Source: Zygnema cylindricum | Taxonomy: Eukaryota > Streptophyta > Zygnematophyceae > Zygnematales > Zygnemataceae | Assembly (NCBI GenBank): GCA_037447655.1 | Contig: JBBHKE010001879.1 | Location: 38,557-102,556, forward strand | Direction of reading: 5' to 3' | DNA length: 64,000 nucleotides | Shown: one piece after another, positions 35,883 to 47,473 of the stretch | Layout: every line of letters starts with the position of its first letter | Numbering within the stretch: position 1 is the first letter of the stretch | Program-made: the position numbers and the translations under genes | The notes under the pieces: generated by a model | Databases searched by the model: none | Seen by the model: only the letters and a program-made list of their open reading frames with translations | What the model was told of the DNA's origin: nothing

Positions 35883-37490
35883 ATGGCTTCCATGCAGGCG
35901 AAACTGGTACGGAACGAAAACTCTGCCATGGATACTTCTCGCTCTCCTCCTCCCTGTTTTTTTGAACTATTTCTGCCGGTTAGGGAGTTTCGAGAGGCAG
36001 TGGAGAGGGAGGGAGGGAGGGAGGGTGGGTTAGACACACCTAACACACGTGTCATTTTTCTATCTCTGCACTTTTGAAAAATTTTCCATCCATCCCTAAC
36101 ACCCCTTTGCACACCACCTCCCTCCCCTCCCCTCCCCCCCCCTCCCCTTCCCCCCCCCCAGGTCCTCCTCGGCGACATGGGGCCGGCAAATCCTCCCTTG
36201 TCCTCCGCTTCGTCAAAGGCCAGTTCTTCCGGATACCGGTTTCCCCCAACCCCTCCCCCCCCCTCACATCCCATAACAGGAGTCCACCATCAGCGCCGCG
36301 TTCCTTACCTGTATGTCTTGCGTCCGTCTTGAGTTGTGGGCACCGCAGGCAGGGTACGCCCTCGCGCAGCACACCGGGGGCCGCCGCCGTCGCGCCCGCG
36401 ACATCGCAGCCAGGTAACAGGGGGATTGATCGAAGAAGGAGAATTGAAGTGGGGGGTATTAAGGAGGGGAGAAGGTCGATGGTCAGGAGATCAGGAGATC
36501 TGTCAGGTCCGTCAGGATGAGAATCAGGGCGGAGACCGGATGTTCATCGGAAAAAGGGAAAACGATATCGTGAGGGGGGAGGAAGGGAAATGAAAGTACG
36601 ATAGAAGTTGTGGGAAACCAAAATGGGGAAGGGGGAGAAAAATCATAGTTAATCCGTCCGGGGCATCGTAGGAAAAAGTAGGTGTTTTGCGACGTTAGGG
36701 TTTTGAAATTTAGGGTTAGGGTCAATCTCCGGTTTTAAACCTTTCTAGCGTTTGATACAAAATTCTTTTAAGGGTGTATTTGATTTTAAGTGCACGAATT
36801 GGGTATTAATAGGGTAAAAAATAATGGCGTGTTCTACCATTATGACAATATTTCACAAAAAAAAAATTCAAGAAAAAACGTAAAAATTATAAGAGATACG
36901 TAAACAGCAGCAATTACTGTAATACAAAAATTGTTCATAAAAATAATATGGGATGTATATGTCAGGAAGCAAATAGTTTAGGTTAAAAAATAATGGTAAA
37001 CGATTTTGATAGAAAGACATTTTTCATTTTGTTAAAAAATAAATAAAATGTTCCAAAGAAACGAAATCCGGTAATGAAATCTTGGTTTTTATCCCCTTAA
37101 ATTTTAGGAGAAATGGAAAGAAAGTCGCTTTCCTTCATAGCCTTCAAATTTTGGAATAAGCATTTTTTTTTTATTTTTTTTTTTGTCGGGGTGAATAGTT
37201 ATCACCAAGTCTTCCAAATTTACAGTTCAAAAACCGTGAAAAATTTCGGTTTTCATTTCTTTTCTTTTTACCATTTTATGAATTTGTAAAAGAATATCGA
37301 ACCACGATTTGTGAATCCAATCAATTTCTCTTATTTTCTGTCATATTAGTGAACTTTTTTATTCATAGAAAATTCGATTTTCAAATCTCTTTTAATTTTT
37401 TTTATTTATTGATTTTTTTTTTTTTTTTTTAAATGATGTAGGAATCTTTCGAGCGTGCCAAAAAATGGGTAGAAGAGCTTCAACGGCAAG
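35883..37490 (+). pseudogene. Rab5-like small GTPase, N-terminal half only, with indels
   Basis: Rab5-type GTPases steer early endosome fusion. Exons: 35883-35906 (MASMQAKL), 36162-36238 (VLLGDM, then GAGKSSLVLRFVKGQFFRIP), 36280-36413 (ESTISAAFLT, then a garbled G3 region), 37442-37490 (ESFERAKKWVEELQRQ). Splice sites fit GT-AG and the P-loop and switch I (ESTISAAF) are clear. One G is missing in the run before GAGKSS, which shifts the frame. In exon 3 the WDTAGQERY region can be read only by allowing several single-base gaps. The G4 (NKxD), G5 and C-terminal cysteine parts are absent: sequence after 37490 leads instead to uroporphyrinogen decarboxylase exons. Either a truncated pseudogene or an assembly with base-call errors in GC-rich DNA. 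Confidence 0.8.
36005..36025 (+). repeat. G-quadruplex-capable GGGA repeat in Rab5 intron 1
   Basis: Five closely spaced GGG runs (GGGAGGGAGGGAGGGTGGG) lie in the first intron on the coding strand. By motif alone they could form a quadruplex. Confidence 0.6.
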
Positions 37491-38300
37491 GTGAGTTCGA
37501 ATTTTTTTCCAGTATTTTCATGTTTTATTTATTTATCTATTTATCTATTTTAACAAGATTTACTTTACATTTTTAGGGATTAGTGATCGTCTTCTTATTT
37601 GGAATTTATAAAAACAAAAAGAATTTACTCTTAATGATGTGAGGGTTTGTGATGTAAGTAGTTTGCAGAAAGAAACTGAAATTCACATATGGCCCTATTT
37701 ATCACCTTTCTCCTTTTCCTCCCTCTCTCTCTCTCACTCTCTCTCTTTCTCTTTCTCTCTCTCCCACTTCTTTCCATTGTCTCCTTCTCCCGCGCTTTGC
37801 TCCTCTCCCTCTGCCTCTCCCTCTCCCTTTCTCCTCGATATTGTTTTTTCTTGGTTGGAAGTAGGAAGCGGAGATTCGGAGATTTTGTTTTTATAAAGAA
37901 CAAAACGTAACTTTCATTTTTTTTGTCCAATATTCTCTCTCCCTCCCTCTCTTTCTCTCTCCCTCTCTCACTTTCTCTCTCTTATTCAGAATGGACAGGG
38001 AGTTTTAATTGCTCAAAGTCTTAAGTGCTGGCCAGGGTTTCGGGTTCTTCACGGGGGTGGCATCCAGGATTTTGTAAACTCTGGATTATTTTGCCAGTCA
38101 ATGTTACGCCTTTCTTCTGTTTGAAGCGGACCTATAAACTCCCTTTGAGGTTTTTGTTGTAGTTTATTTACCTTCTTAAGTTCTAGTTTTTTGTGGTTTT
38201 GTGAATTAAGCCGATGTATGGAAAATTGACGCCATTACCAGTGACATTTGTACTTTTGCAAATTTCTGATAGGTTATCTTGCTGATTGTGGTATGTGCAG
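37491..38300. other. Junction segment between Rab5 half and decarboxylase half
   Basis: Holds two pyrimidine-rich tracts (about 37700-37840 and 37930-37990), each ending in AG, and nothing that I can match to the missing Rab5 C-terminal or decarboxylase N-terminal exons. The upstream exon ends in phase 1 and the downstream exon starts in phase 0, so splicing across would not give a fused frame. Confidence 0.6.
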
Positions 38301-41300
38301 GTTATTCTGTTCTCTGATATTCTTACTCCTTTGACTGGAATGAACATCCCTTTTGATATTGTGAAGACAAAGGGTCCCATAATTCACAAACCTATTAGGA
38401 CAGCTGCTGACGTGGCTGAAGTTCGAGATCTTGTTCCTGAAGAGGCAGTGCCCTATGTAGGGGAGACCCTCCAGGCATTACGGTCTGAGGTAATTTCACT
38501 GCCCATTGTTATTAGTGTAAAGGAATTGTTAATGTAATTGCGGAATTAGAATGCATAATTCTATATTCATGTGGGTAGACATGGTTATTGTTGACCATTC
38601 CTTCAAACAGTGTTATTAACAATAATTTGTGATTTTTGGTGAAAATAAGCTGAGACCACGTAGGTGTTTTTAACACTTACAGCAATGGGCAGTGTACTGC
38701 TTTTATTTATCTTTTGCTAAGGAACATCGTTTAAAAGTGTTCGCAGTTATGCGTTGACTTTGTAGTTACAATCCTCATTTGTAGGCTTAAAGGATGAAAT
38801 TTCATGTTTTCCATGTTTTTGTATGTCAAGTCGATACTTTTATAGCTGTGTTTCTGTTTTGGAGGCTTTGAAATCAAATGCATCAGGTAACCATTTTATT
38901 TTTTCAATTGTCACTTTGAGAAAACTTCTTCTCTTCTACTACTTCTACTTTTCTTTTTCTTCTTAGTCTTCTTTTCTGAGGAACTAGGAGGTGCCGTTTT
39001 TTTGCAAAGGACTGTCGATGCATTTTGTGGGTGTCATTTTAGTCGTGTGTAATTTTTGTGACCAGCTATGAGTTGAATGAAACTCACAGGCATTTTGTTT
39101 ATTTCTGTACTTTTGTCTTCCCTTCTCTTTGCAGCTTGGGAATGCCACAGCAGTATTGGGATTTGTGGGAGCCCCATTCACATTAGCTTCATACATTGTG
39201 GAGGGAGGTTCGTCAAAGAATTTCACTGTCATCAAGAGAATGGCGTTTGCTGCACCTCAGGTGAAGTGAAGCTCATTTTCTCATGCATATTATGCACACA
39301 TTGTATAAATAACTCAACTATAGTCGCAGTCGAAGGATGCAATTGTGATTGCAGTGCTCTTTGACAGTTTTTTTTCAGTGCTGTTGGAAGTTGAAATGAA
39401 GGTCCGGTGTAATTGATCTCTTTCAGGGGGTTAATTTAGTAGTAATATTGCATAATATTTGCTCGTGTTCAAGCTAACGTTGGCTGAGAAAGATGTCAAA
39501 TTAAGTTCAGGGCCGAGACATTTCTGGTTAGATAAAGGTGGTTTGATTGGGATTCTCTTTGACTATGAAACTATCTTGTCTTTATAAGTGTTAGTATTTT
39601 GTGGTCACTTGACTGACACACATTCGCACACTTAGCTTTGCAAGCTCCCTTTTTTTTAGTGATTCTGCGGTAGTGAGCCTAGTGTTTAGTTGAGGTTCTT
39701 CCCTTTTCTTCTCTGGCAGTGAAGCATGCACTAAAACGGAGGTCAGAATGCAAATAACGCATGAAAAAAGTTGGTGGTTAATTTTGTGCCTTTTATTCAG
39801 ACAATTACTCTATTATACGATGCAGAGAGTTGACGCCATGTCTTTAGTTCCGTTCTTCTGGTCATATCATGCATTCAGTCAACTTCTAGTAGTGAAAGCA
39901 AAAGGGGAAGCGAGGGGAAAAAATGCTTTAGTGGTCTTGCATATGTACAGCTGGAGAGTAGACAGCTGGACTGAACCCAATGAAGCATCATATGAACTGT
40001 ATTTTGTGCTTTATAACTTAGTTGGTTAAAACAGGATCGTATTAATACGAGTTTGAGTTCAAGCTGATGTTTAGTTTGCAGCAATTCAACATGAAATCTC
40101 GTGAAAGTCGAAGTTGGCTTCTCATTTGTCCAGACAGGTTTTCGTTCGCACGAAACAAGCATACATATTGAAATATCCTTTTCATTGAAATATCCTTTTC
40201 ATTATCCATTGTTCTCAGAAAGCCAAATGTGTTGCTTCTTAACCTCACCTTTTTTTTTTTGGTTGTTTTGCAGATTCTCCACTCTCTCCTGCAGAAATTG
40301 GCTGAGTCAGTAATAGTCTATGTTCGTTATCAAGCTGATAACGGAGCACAAGCAGTGCAAATTTTTGACTCGTGGGCCACTCATCTTTCACCTTCAGGTA
40401 TGACCGCAGGAGTGCATACGATTCTTTGGAATAACTGAATACTTAGAACTATATGTTATCTATGTTTTTATTTATACATATATTGGGAATATCTATATAC
40501 TGGGAACTAAAACAATTTGTGTATAACTAAAACTGATTGTATGACTATTTATATACAGTTTTGGGGAATAACTAGATTTGGTTAACTTGGCTGCAATTCT
40601 TTTTAAGATATGGCTTGGCTACCACTTGTGGAGAGTTCATTAATGCATGCTTTGGAAATTATCTTTACATGTAGTTGTCATCAGCGGTTGGGAGTGGTGG
40701 GCATTCCAAGATGTTTTGTTTTTCACTTTTAGGGTACAGCTTAGTTAGAAGAACAAGAACTCTCCACTGTTCTCTTTCGCTCTTTGAACAGTTGTATTGA
40801 ACGAAGAATGGGTTCAAATTGTCCGAATTCATAATAAATGTTTCATACCAAATTATTTTTCTTTATGTCAGTGTGGAGGTAGCGAGTGCAGAGGCAGTTT
40901 GCATATGGTTCTAGGGAATGATTTTTGAAAAAACAGCCAAAGAAATGAACTAAAGTGGTATAATTGGCATATTGGCCAGGTTTCTTGTATGGGATATGAT
41001 GCTTTTTTGTTTACAGTTTAAGGAAAAAAACGCCAGAAAAATAAGGGCTAAGCAGGCTATTTTGGATTACTGTATTTTCAAAAATATTGCTTAATATGTC
41101 ATTTTTTTTCGGCTTGGGCGAAGGGATTGGCAAATGTTACAGCAGAGAAGGTGTGTAGGTGCAGTAGAAAAAATATTATTTGAGACAAGGATTGGACCTT
41201 ATCCTTTATGAATGAGTTTGCATGATAAGGAACTTTTGTATAATATCCTAGTTTGTTACTTCCATAGTCACCGAATTTGTTAAAAGAGTAATTGGTTATG

Positions 41301-42561
41301 GGGAATACTTGGCAAGAGTATCAGCAATGTCAAAACTCCTATCCGTTTCCCATATTCGGCAGTAGGATCATATATTGGTTAAGAGAACACTTAGTAAATG
41401 AGAAAAAGAAATCACATAAATATATTGGACGTCTATTCCATTGCATGTTGTGAACCGAATTATTTGTTTGATACAAAATGCTTATGCAAAAAACACAACA
41501 TTAAATAGCAAATCACAAAACATATATGTTTGTCGAGTATTGATGCCAGTATATTACTTCAGGAACTAAAAATTCTGACTTGGTACATTTTGATCCAACT
41601 ATCGGTCCTACATCATACATTCTTTAACTAGTCGACATTGGGAGAGGAAAACTAATTTCAAAGGTGAAAAAAGAAAGGAAGTGAGAGTATCGTGTAGAAT
41701 TCACTATACGGTAGATTGAGAGAAGAAAGCGAAAAAAGCGGAGTGAAGACAGGTGAAACGAAGTAAGTACCGGTTGAAGTACGGTAATCTTTGAACTAGA
41801 AGTACTCGAGACACTGTTCCTTAACCTGTATAAAGTCTGTTGCCGCTGGATGAAGTTTCATCCAACTGCAAGTCCTCCAAAAGCTTTCCGTACTACATGG
41901 AGTTATGGTTTGTACTGAACCAGACCCTAAATTGCGAGATATTCGACATACTGGCTGAACATTCGGGAGTGCTGAATATAAGGAGTTTTCTTTTCCGAAA
42001 ACGCCGAATAGCAGTGGCTATGGTTATTTATAAATTTGTTATTTCCGATGTCGTCTTATATGCACAGATATTGAAGACTTTAGTCTCTCCCCTAATAGCG
42101 GTGACTGTGGTTATTTCCTAATTCCTTATTTCCTAATTCGTTTTTTCCGATGTCGTTTTCTATGTACAGATTTTGAAGAGTTTAGTCTCCCTTACATCAA
42201 ACAGATCGTGGATGCAGTAAAATCGACGCACCCGAACCTTCCTTTGATTTTGTACGCCAGTGGGAGTGGAGGTCTTCTTGAGAGAATGGCGTCCTCGGGA
42301 GTGGACGTTATTAGTGTGGATTGGACCGTCGATATGGCCGAGGCTCGGCAGAGGATCGGACAGGATTTGGCGGTACAAGGGAACGTGGATCCCGCGGCCC
42401 TTTTTGGACCAAAAGAAGGAATAACAAAGAGGATTATGGAGTCGGTGAGCAAAGCAGGTAACCATAAGCACATATTAAATTTGGGTCACGGAGTCTTATT
42501 GGGAACACCGGAGGAGAGTGTAGCCCATTTCTTCGAGGTAGGGAAAAGTATTCGTTATTAG
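38301..42561 (+). CDS. Uroporphyrinogen decarboxylase, 5'-truncated
   Basis: Converts uroporphyrinogen III to coproporphyrinogen III in heme and chlorophyll synthesis, usually in the plastid. Exons: 38301-38489 ([20 protein letters not shown] onward), 39135-39260 ([20 protein letters not shown]), 40274-40397 ([20 protein letters not shown]), 42170-42561 ([14 protein letters not shown] to the stop). Phases agree. Active-site residues known from the family are visible: Asp in FSDIL, Tyr in ASYIVEGG, Ser in FDSWAT, His in [12 protein letters not shown]. The N-terminal part with RQAGRYM and the arginines that bind the substrate carboxylates, plus any transit peptide, is missing. The nearest upstream coding sequence belongs to a Rab5-like gene. 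It would be the plant HEME gene if complete. Confidence 0.93.
38497..38694. mobile_element. C-type MITE in decarboxylase intron, 7 bp after the donor
   Basis: 198 bp with ends CACTGCCCATTGTTATTAG and the inverse ending CAATGGGCAGTG, TA on the right side and TT on the left. It starts 7 bp after the exon end at 38489, so the donor GTAATTT directly abuts the element. Non-coding. Confidence 0.75.
42035..42192 (+). repeat. Tandem duplication of the last decarboxylase acceptor
   Basis: A ~57-bp stretch covering TTTCCGATGTCGTC...TATGCACAGATATTGAAGAC at about 42036-42090 recurs ~100 bp later as the real polypyrimidine tract, acceptor and exon start at about 42136-42192. The first copy carries its own AG and would read [10 protein letters not shown] then a stop, so it looks like a decoy or remnant exon start. 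Confidence 0.75.
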
Positions 42562-44171
42562 AGGAAAAAAGGAAACGATTAGAAGAAATCGACTGTTAAT
42601 TTGTAGTTCTGTGTACTTTTGTCTAAGAGGAAGTGAAAATGAAACGAGAAATCGAATGCTCTATGCGTATTTTGCCATGGAGTTTTTACCAGTTATCTCC
42701 TGTTTCTCCTTTCCTTCGCCCTCTCTACTTAAATCCCTCTCCCTCTCTCCCTCTGGTTACCTATTTCTCCCTTTCTTTTTTCTCCTTCTTTATCCATCTC
42801 CTAGCCCGTCTCAGCCTTTTTTGTCTTTCCTTTCTCCTTTTCTTTCGAGCTCCTGTTTTCTCCTCTTTTTTTGCTCAGTTATTTATATAAGCTATCTGTT
42901 GTATATTTAAGACGTCTCCACTTTCCGAGCCAGTGTGACATAACTGACCCTGGAACGGAGGAGTTGAAAAGCTTGAAAAACGAAAAAGAAAAAAAAAAGG
43001 GGGCAGAACTGGTAATTTCATGAAAGCCACAAAGTTATCCGATGCAAATTAGTTTAACAGATGTTGTGCCAGATTCTCTGCGTTTCCGTTTCCGTTTTTT
43101 GTTTCTCAAACGATGCGATTTTCTGTTGTTACATTAAAACTTGCAATACTGGATGTCACTTTTATGTATGTATGTACCATGTTGATGTTGTTGGGATGTT
43201 AAGTTTGTTAATTTGACTTTTATTAGGAACGTATTTGTACCTCTTTCAATTGATCTACCAGAAACTTATGAGATGTGCATTTGTCGGGCATCCATGATAT
43301 CATGACAAGATCAAAAAAAAGAATGGAAAAAGGAAAAGAGATAGAAATGAATGTGCACTCATTAGAGTGGAGTACACATAATAATTAAAATCATGCGAGT
43401 AACTTTACTTGCTTTTTCAATCTACATGTGGTGTTTACTTAATTTCTCAATGATATTTGGAAATCTTATAGACATGTTTATTTCAAGAGACATAATTAAG
43501 AAAGCTGACGATGGTAAACAATCTAAAGTAGGTGGTAACAGAAAAAAAATGGAAGGCAAAACAGAAACTGAAAAACTGAAGGTATGTGAAGCAGACAAAA
43601 GGAAACAACAGGATGGAAGACAGTCATTGGCATAGGGTTAAAAGACATTTGAAGCTACAAAAGGCACAAAAAAGAAAAAAGAAAAAAAAGAAACAGTGAG
43701 CCCAGAACAGAAAATGAATCTAAAACAGAAAATGAACACAAATCTAAAAATACTTACCTGAAAATTATCATGTCTAAAATATTACTACTAACTTGAGGTG
43801 ATCTCATCAGTCGCACCCTAATCTCCCACAGTTAGAGAACATCGAGGGAGTTTTGGAATAAGTCAAACATTAATAAGCAAAAGTAGATTGAAGGGGGATA
43901 AAAGTTTGCGCTATTATGAAGGAATTAGTAAATATCGCCAACAAAGAGAAGAACGGAGAGAAGAAAAAGTTCCAATCAATTTCCTTCATGCCTATACTCT
44001 TTCTTCTCTTTCGGCATGTTCAAGAATGGTTTGTGATCGCGTTTTAAAAAAAAAAAATGTACTAAATGTAATTAATTTTTCAAGTAGGCAAGTACACGGG
44101 AAGAGAGAGATAACCATCCAATGGAGGGAGGAAATAAAAAGCCTCTGTTTGACTCCGTTTGACTCTGTTTG
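42562..44171. other. Intergenic; 3' flank of the decarboxylase gene
   Basis: A pyrimidine-rich stretch at about 42700-42870 is followed by AT-rich sequence and A-runs. No gene recognised. The 3' UTR presumably ends in the first few hundred bases. Confidence 0.4.
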
Positions 44172-45148
44172 ACGGGAGGGAGGAGAAAGGAGAGGGAAAG
44201 GAGAGGAAAAGAAGAGGGAGGGGGGAGGGGAGAGGGAGGGGAGAGGGAGGGGGAGAGGGAGGGGAGAGGGAGGGGGAGAGGGAAAGGAGAGGGAAAGGAG
44301 AGGGAGGGGAGAGGGAGGGGAGAGGGAGGGAGAGAGGGAGGGGAGAGGGAAAAGAGAGGGAAAGGAGAGGGAAAGGAGAGGGAGGGGAGGGAGGGGAGAA
44401 AGGAGAGGGAAAGGAGAGGGAAAGGAGAGGGAAAGGAGAGGGAAAGGAGAGGGAGAGGGAAATGAGAGGAAAATGAGAGTAAAAGGGGAGGGAGGGGAGA
44501 GGGAGGGGAGAGGGAGGGGAGAGGGAAAGGAGAGGGAAAGGAGAGGGAAAGGAGAGGGAGGGGAGAGGGAGGGGGAGAGGGAAAAGAGAGGGAAAGGAGA
44601 GGGAGGGGAGGGAGGGGAGAGGGAGGGGAGAGGGAGGGGGAGAGGGAAAGGAGAGGGAGAAGGAGAGGGAAAGGAGGGGGAGAGGGAGGGGAGAGGGAGG
44701 GGAGAGGGAGGGGGGGAGGGAAAGGAGAGGGAGAAGGAGAGGGAAAGGAGGGGGAGAGGGAGGGGAGGAGGGGGAGAGGGAGGGGAGGAGGGGGAGAGGG
44801 ACGGGAGAGGGAGAAGGATAGGGAAAGGAGAGGGAAAGGAGAGGGAGAGGGAGGGGGAGGGGGAGGGGGAGGGGGGAGGGGGGAGGGGGGAGGGGGGAGA
44901 AAGGAGAGGGAAAGGAGAGGGAAAGGAGGGGGAGGGGGAGGGGGAGGGGGAGGGGGAGGGGGGGGGGGAGGGGGAGGGGGAGGGGGAGGGGGAGGGAGAG
45001 GGGGAGGGGGAGGGGGAGGGGGAGGGGGAGGGGGAGGGGGAGGGGGAGGGGGAGGGGGAGGGGGAGGGGGAGGGGGAGGGGGAGGGGGAGGGGGGAGGGG
45101 GAGGGGGAGGGGGAGGGGGAGGGGGAGGGGGAGGGGGAGGGGGAGGGG
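44172..45148 (+). repeat. 1-kb G-rich polypurine tract
   Basis: Almost pure purine on the plus strand for about 980 bp. The left two thirds mix units such as GAGAGGGAAAG and GAGAGGGAGGG; the right third becomes (GGGGGA)n. Long proline/serine or glycine/arginine reading frames here are by-products of the repeat. The tract can form triplex or quadruplex DNA by motif. Confidence 0.95.
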
Positions 45149-45620
45149 GAAAATGTTGTTGTACAAAGCTCACCTTCTTTCAGTCTTTTCTACGCCTCCA
45201 CAAGAAACTACGCCACCAAAAAATATGGATTAAAATTTAGCCTTAACTAATGAATATATGTACACTAAGGAACAAGTAAACGTCTACATGGCGAAATCTC
45301 ATAAGACTATATGACCGACAATAGTCGACATTGTCGCTTCCACATGACAACGTGTAACTACACTAAGTCTAATTGGACCGACAGACCTAATTTTATCGAC
45401 CGACAAATTAAGTGAACCTCCAACTGACCAGATCTGCCTGGTACTATTACAACTTAAACAAAACGAAACGAACCACAATTTTGACATCACTTCGTTGTTA
45501 ATTTACAACGAAACCACTTCATCGCCTAATTAGCGACGATACCACTTCGTCGCTCGTCATCGTTGCTTTAGCAACGAGTTCGTCTCGTTGCCAAACAATT
45601 GTTAAGTACTAAAATTAACA
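45149..45620 (-). repeat. Probable 3' LTR of copia remnant 4
   Basis: On the minus strand, AAAAGGGGGAA (polypurine tract) is followed directly by TGTTAATTTTAGTACTTAAC at 45620, the expected edge of a 3' LTR. The far boundary could not be set; it lies somewhere left of about 45300. No second LTR was found. Confidence 0.5.
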
Positions 45621-45659
45621 TTCCCCCTTTTACTTAGTCACTTAAAGCCCCCCTTACTC

Positions 45660-46348
45660 CATGCCGACTTATTTCTTCCCCATGTCATATACTTCTTTCA
45701 ATGCTACTTCAGTTAACATATCAACAGCTTGTTCTTCCATAGGTACAAATAAAAATTCTATCTCTTTTTTCGAGACTAACTCTCAAACAAAGTGCCACTG
45801 AATTTTAATGTGTTTCGTGCGCTTATGCAATTTTTGCTAATTGGAATAGAGGACATATTGTCACTCTATCTGCATGCTTTCTTTTTTCACACCAACTTCC
45901 AATAGAAACTCCTTAAATCCACACGGCATTCTTCGTAGCATGACATGCAGCATCATATTTTGCCTTTGTATATGAGAGTGCCACAATAGGATGCAAACAT
46001 GAATTCCATGAGATGGTTCCCCCCTGCAAGTAGAAACACATATCCTGGCGTAGGAAGGTCATGATCACCTCCATATTCGGCATCATAGTATCCATAAAAA
46101 CTCACGATTACACCCCTTTTATAGAAAATCCCATGACTAAGTGTTTTAGCCAAATATCTAAGTATTCTCCTGACCGATTCCCAAATGTATTTTTTTAGGA
46201 TTGCTCCAAAAAGCGAAGAATGTATAGGCCAATGAACAATCGTGTTGAAATGCATCCTCCCAATGCATGTGTAACAACTACCAAAAGTTCCATGCATCAG
46301 ACGCCCAATAACAACAACAACTAGAGTTTCATTAAAAAAGCTTAACAA
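45660..46348 (-). pseudogene. Copia remnant 4: end of RT and RNase H
   Basis: Read on the minus strand: SVRRILRYLAKTLSHGIFY, then a TDSDW-like YYDAEYGGDHDLPTPGYVFL, GGTISWNSCLHPIVALSY, TKAKYDAACHATKNAVWI, and near 45720 EQAVDMLTEVALKEVYDMG, the usual RNase H C-terminus. Frameshifts separate the pieces. Only the 3' part of the element is left, next to its polypurine tract and LTR. Confidence 0.8.
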
Positions 46349-47473
46349 AGCTTTATCCTCATTAAAACTCTAATCAAAGCATAAACCATGCTTAACATAA
46401 CAAACAAGTATACCAACATATATCAATAACAACAAATGAGTGTAACCTCACACTTTTCACTAAACAAACAAAGGTACGATAAAAGAATAAATCTCAACCT
46501 AAATACATGGACATACTCGACAACCCTAAATCACTACATCTTTGGTACATTCTTTTCCATAATAGCTAAAAGTCATTAAGGGTACGTCCCCATGCATTAA
46601 AGTATCTACTTTTCTCTGTCTTTTTGTCCTAAAATTCAAGGAACTTTGACAAAAACTTTAGCCGTACGAAAAAATCATTTTTACCATAGTAGAGTGAACG
46701 TCAATTCATACTTTGGATGTAGGCATGTTTGTCGTCATGTGAACGCATTTTGGCGTTTTCCCCTTTTCGACCCCCTGGCAAGAGAATCCTACCCAAAAAA
46801 AAATTCATCCAAAATCACTTCGAGGGGGTGATTTTAGTTCAAGTACCGCCCAAACAGCGAATGAAAAATGACCCACGCACGCGCCACAAGATTGTGAAAA
46901 TTTTAGGACGAGGGAGATTCCTCGCTATTTTTCTCCGTGCCCGTCACGAGCATGTACGGAAAAGAATCTGCAGGGGTCTCGGACCTCCACTTTCATTCAT
47001 GGGGTCCTTTGCAAAATTTTGCGCCATCGTCGCCTCTCCCCTCCCCTCTCACACCATCGCTTTTATCTCACACTTTTTAGAATGAGACACGACAATATTG
47101 GTATAAAATGAAATATCTTTGAAAAATATTATTTTTGACGATTTTTAGGTTTTTTTTACTAGTGGCAAGTAGAGCGAAAAAAGTAGAAAAAAGGAAATCG
47201 GAAAACCATGGCGGAAAGTTTTTGAATACGTCAACGTTGTCACAAGTAAGCGTGACGTTACAATATCACCTAACCCTAAACATCTACGATTTCACAAAAA
47301 TCTAGACGTCTACAACTGTCGCTGTTTTTGTTGGCGTCACTAATCGTCTGAAATTTCGCAGTCGTCTTCAATTGTCACAAGCTGTACCTACGTCTACAAC
47401 CGTCACATGTAAAAGTTCCGATTTCATTTTCGCGCATAGGGACTCTCTTCAAAGCAGTACGGAGAATTCTTAC
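46349..47473. other. Intergenic DNA, no gene recognised
   Basis: An open frame of 118 residues at 46729-47085 has no recognisable domain and atypical composition. I do not call it a gene. No repeats delimited. Confidence 0.35.

Noticed and set aside
37990-38130. Peptide NGQGVLIAQSLKCWPGFR after an AG as a decarboxylase N-terminal exon
   Set aside because: It does not resemble the RQAGRYM-containing N-terminus, lacks a good downstream donor and ends in a stop.
35883-42561. A Rab5-decarboxylase fusion protein
   Set aside because: Exon phases do not match across the junction, the Rab part is frameshifted, and no family has this architecture.
43992-45240. Long reading frames on both strands (255-393 residues) of repeated Pro/Ser or Gly/Arg/Glu
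   Set aside because: They are translations of the polypurine tract in all frames and carry no domain or biased codon use beyond the repeat.
46729-47085. 118-residue open frame as a gene
   Set aside because: No domain, no visible introns or homology, and a composition like surrounding non-coding DNA.
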